DNA from: Spirochaetales bacterium
GTDB lineage: Bacteria > Spirochaetota > Spirochaetia > DSM-27196 > SKKC01
Reading direction: 5' to 3'
Assembly: GCA_007126865.1 (NCBI GenBank)
Contig: SLAN01000192.1
Span: forward strand, 1 to 6,953
Length of the DNA: 6,953 nt
The notes below the pieces were generated by a model, which saw only the letters and a list, made by a program, of their open reading frames with translations, was not told where the DNA came from and ran no database searches. Each line of letters starts with the position of its first letter. The stretch's first letter is position 1. Below, in pieces: positions 5,656 to 6,953 of this stretch. The position numbers and the translations under genes were made by a program.

Positions 5656-6438
5656 ATGACGTCGGAACGTCCAGACCGAGTGCGGGCCACTCGCTGTCCG
5701 AATGGTGTTCATAACCAAATGTGCTTCTTCTGTAATCGTATATCGGATGAACGCCATGCGGCGATTCGTGACCATCTCCAACCGTTCACGTGTCCGGCCG
5801 GCGACTCACTCTTTCGCGAGGGTGATGAGCCACGTGGATTGTGGTCGGTCTGCAACGGACAGTTGAATCTGATCAAGCAGGGTGATGAGGGACAACACCT
5901 CGTCACCCGTATCGTGTATCCCGGTGGCATGGTCGGGCATCGGAGCGTGCTCGCCGGCACCGCGATGGCGAGTACCGGGTGCGCGCATGAAGAGACACGC
6001 GGCGTGTTCATGCCGCGCCCGGCGCTCGAAGAGCTATTTGCCCGCGAGCCGGAGTTCAGGGTCGCCATCATGAAATTGATGGCGGAAGATCTCGAGCATG
6101 CAGAATCGCTTGCCGCAAGCATGGCGTATAACGACGCCCGCTCACGAGTGCTCGCGGCTCTCGCCGAGTTCCGCCGCGTGCGTGAGCGAGTCGTCGGGAC
6201 GTTGGCCGGTTGGGAGTTCGCGATTCCGAGGAAAGAGCTTGCCGAGCTCACCGGCCTCAGCGTTGAAGGAGTCGTGCGCACGCTCAAAAAGCTTGAAGCA
6301 GACGGGGTGCTTTCGATCAAGGGGCGGCGAATCAAGGTTATCGATCCGACGGCCGTGCGAAGCCAATGCCTCCACCACTGTACCGAACGGCAACCGCACC
6401 AGGGCGAAGTGCAGTGCCGCTGTCTTTTCGATGCATGA
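5656..6438 (+). CDS. Crp/Fnr-family transcription regulator with N- and C-terminal cysteine clusters
   Basis: 260 residues. The order is a cysteine-containing N-terminus (C14, then C23-x2-C26 in MCFFCN), a beta-roll sensor domain (about 35-120), a dimerisation helix (about 125-160) and a winged helix-turn-helix (about 186-232) with recognition helix SVEGVVRTLKKL. E204 and R208 occupy the positions of E209 and R213 of E. coli Fnr, which read the TGA half of TTGA sites; the Fnr Ser212 position is V207. The cAMP-contacting residues of Crp are not evident. The N-terminal cysteines suggest an iron-sulfur or redox switch, but the spacing differs from Fnr, and the position of Fnr C122 is V117; C109 could substitute. 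The last 23 residues add C238, H240, H241, C242, C254 and C256. Its place behind nirK and the two boxes at 3811-3863 make it the likely activator of that control region (inference). Translation is probably leaderless. Confidence 0.85.
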   Translation: MTSERPDRVRATRCPNGVHNQMCFFCNRISDERHAAIRDHLQPFTCPAGDSLFREGDEPRGLWSVCNGQLNLIKQGDEGQHLVTRIVYPGGMVGHRSVLAGTAMASTGCAHEETRGVFMPRPALEELFAREPEFRVAIMKLMAEDLEHAESLAASMAYNDARSRVLAALAEFRRVRERVVGTLAGWEFAIPRKELAELTGLSVEGVVRTLKKLEADGVLSIKGRRIKVIDPTAVRSQCLHHCTERQPHQGEVQCRCLFDA

Positions 6439-6456
6439 GTCGCTGACGAGCTGTCG

Positions 6457-6526
6457 GCCGTCGACGGTGGGAATTCGGTTTCGGCCTGCCCGCCCGTGCA
6501 TGCAAGCTTTTACGACCGTCGACGGC
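6457..6526. repeat. Paired 12-bp inverted repeats between convergent genes
   Basis: GCCGTCGACGGT at 6457-6468 and its exact reverse complement at 6515-6526 flank 46 bases. Each arm contains the self-palindrome CCGTCGACGG, so the arms are also 10-bp direct repeats. They fill most of the 126-bp gap between the stop codons of the regulator and dapL. The long loop and lack of T runs make an ordinary terminator unlikely; otherwise I see no gene or signal in the gap. Confidence 0.5.
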
Positions 6527-6564
6527 GCGGTGACATCGTCTCTCTATCGTAGTGCAGCCGTAGA

Positions 6565-6953
6565 TCAGAGCGCCTGTTCGATCCGCCTCAGTGCGTGTTC
6601 GACGTTCTCATGGGTGTTGAACGCGCTTATCCGGATGAAGCCTTCCCCCATTCGCCCGAATCCGACACCGGGTGTGATTACGACTGAAGCCTCGAAGAGC
6701 AAGCGGTCGAAGAAGCTCCAGCTATCGGTGCCGGTCTCAATCCACACGTACGGGCTGTTTCGGCCTCCCCAGCAGTTGTACCCGTGGCGTTGCACGGTAT
6801 CCCGGATGAGACGCGCATTTCTCATGTAGTAGGAGATGCGCTCGTCCACTTCCCGTTTGCCCTCCGCACTGTAGATCGCCTCCGCAGCGCGCTGTACCGG
6901 ATACGATACCCCGTTGAATTTGGTGGATTGCCTGCGATTCCACAGCGCGTGTA
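6565..6953 (-). CDS. dapL: LL-diaminopimelate aminotransferase, C-terminal part
   Basis: The frame is open from the window edge to a TGA at 6567-6565, giving 129 complete codons; the start and the PLP-binding lysine region lie outside. A GTG at 6849 is internal, because the homologous sequence continues upstream of it. Family hallmarks are [20 protein letters not shown], the stretch just after the PLP lysine in DapL, then [42 protein letters not shown] (its Arg after FI is the conserved substrate-carboxylate arginine of fold-type I aminotransferases) and a final helix ending IEQAL. DapL converts tetrahydrodipicolinate directly to LL-diaminopimelate with glutamate as amino donor, in the cytoplasm, for lysine and peptidoglycan synthesis. 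It is convergent with the regulator gene and shows no functional link with the nitrite module. Confidence 0.92.
   Translation of the reverse strand, partial: HALWNRRQSTKFNGVSYPVQRAAEAIYSAEGKREVDERISYYMRNARLIRDTVQRHGYNCWGGRNSPYVWIETGTDSWSFFDRLLFEASVVITPGVGFGRMGEGFIRISAFNTHENVEHALRRIEQAL

Noticed and set aside
6496..6510. GCATGCAAGCTT, identical to the end of the pUC polylinker, with SalI and EcoRI sites nearby, suggesting vector contamination
   Set aside because: The match stops after 12 bases on both sides, and the flanking sequence continues in native context into the regulator and dapL genes. The sites are palindromes expected by chance in such a sequence.
6565..6849. A complete 94-residue protein starting at GTG 6849
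   Set aside because: The same frame continues upstream with typical DapL sequence to the window edge, so this is an internal codon of a truncated gene.

Overview
The window is a piece of a bacterial chromosome with moderately high GC (high 50s percent by eye). It holds six protein genes, two of them cut by the window edges, and no RNA genes, insertion sequences or CRISPR arrays that I can see. The taxon cannot be fixed from the sequence alone. DapL-type lysine synthesis, a copper nitrite reductase, and a PEP/pyruvate-binding protein with a KaiC-like N-terminus would fit a free-living spirochaete or another deep Gram-negative lineage, but this is a weak inference.

Layout: 1-1098 (minus) is the N-terminal part of a PEP/pyruvate-binding protein of the PPDK/PEP-synthase superfamily. 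It starts divergently from a glycogen-debranching-type glycosidase (1198-3078, plus). A convergent gene (3085-3777, minus) encodes a six-helix ferric-reductase-like dihaem membrane protein with no flavin domain. Across a 160-bp divergent control region lies a three-cupredoxin NirK-type protein (3938-5518, plus), followed by a Crp/Fnr-family regulator with unusual cysteines (5656-6438, plus). The C-terminal part of LL-diaminopimelate aminotransferase (6565-6953, minus) closes the window.

The most interesting part is 3085-6438, which reads as a compact nitrite or nitrogen-oxide respiration module. A NirK-like enzyme carries its own amicyanin-like blue copper domain. A membrane dihaem cytochrome that could feed it electrons is transcribed divergently. 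A redox-sensor-like Crp/Fnr protein follows downstream. Two TTGA-N6-TCAA boxes lie in the shared intergenic region, and each appears to sit at -41.5 of one of the two divergent promoters and near -77.5 of the other. The regulator keeps the Glu and Arg expected to read such boxes, so it is the obvious candidate activator.

Three of the four genes whose starts are visible and whose ATG lacks a Shine-Dalgarno sequence or has only a weak one have a TANNAT -10-like hexamer 6-7 nt before the ATG, which suggests leaderless transcripts. The two remaining genes, the debranching enzyme and nirK, have ordinary ribosome binding sites.
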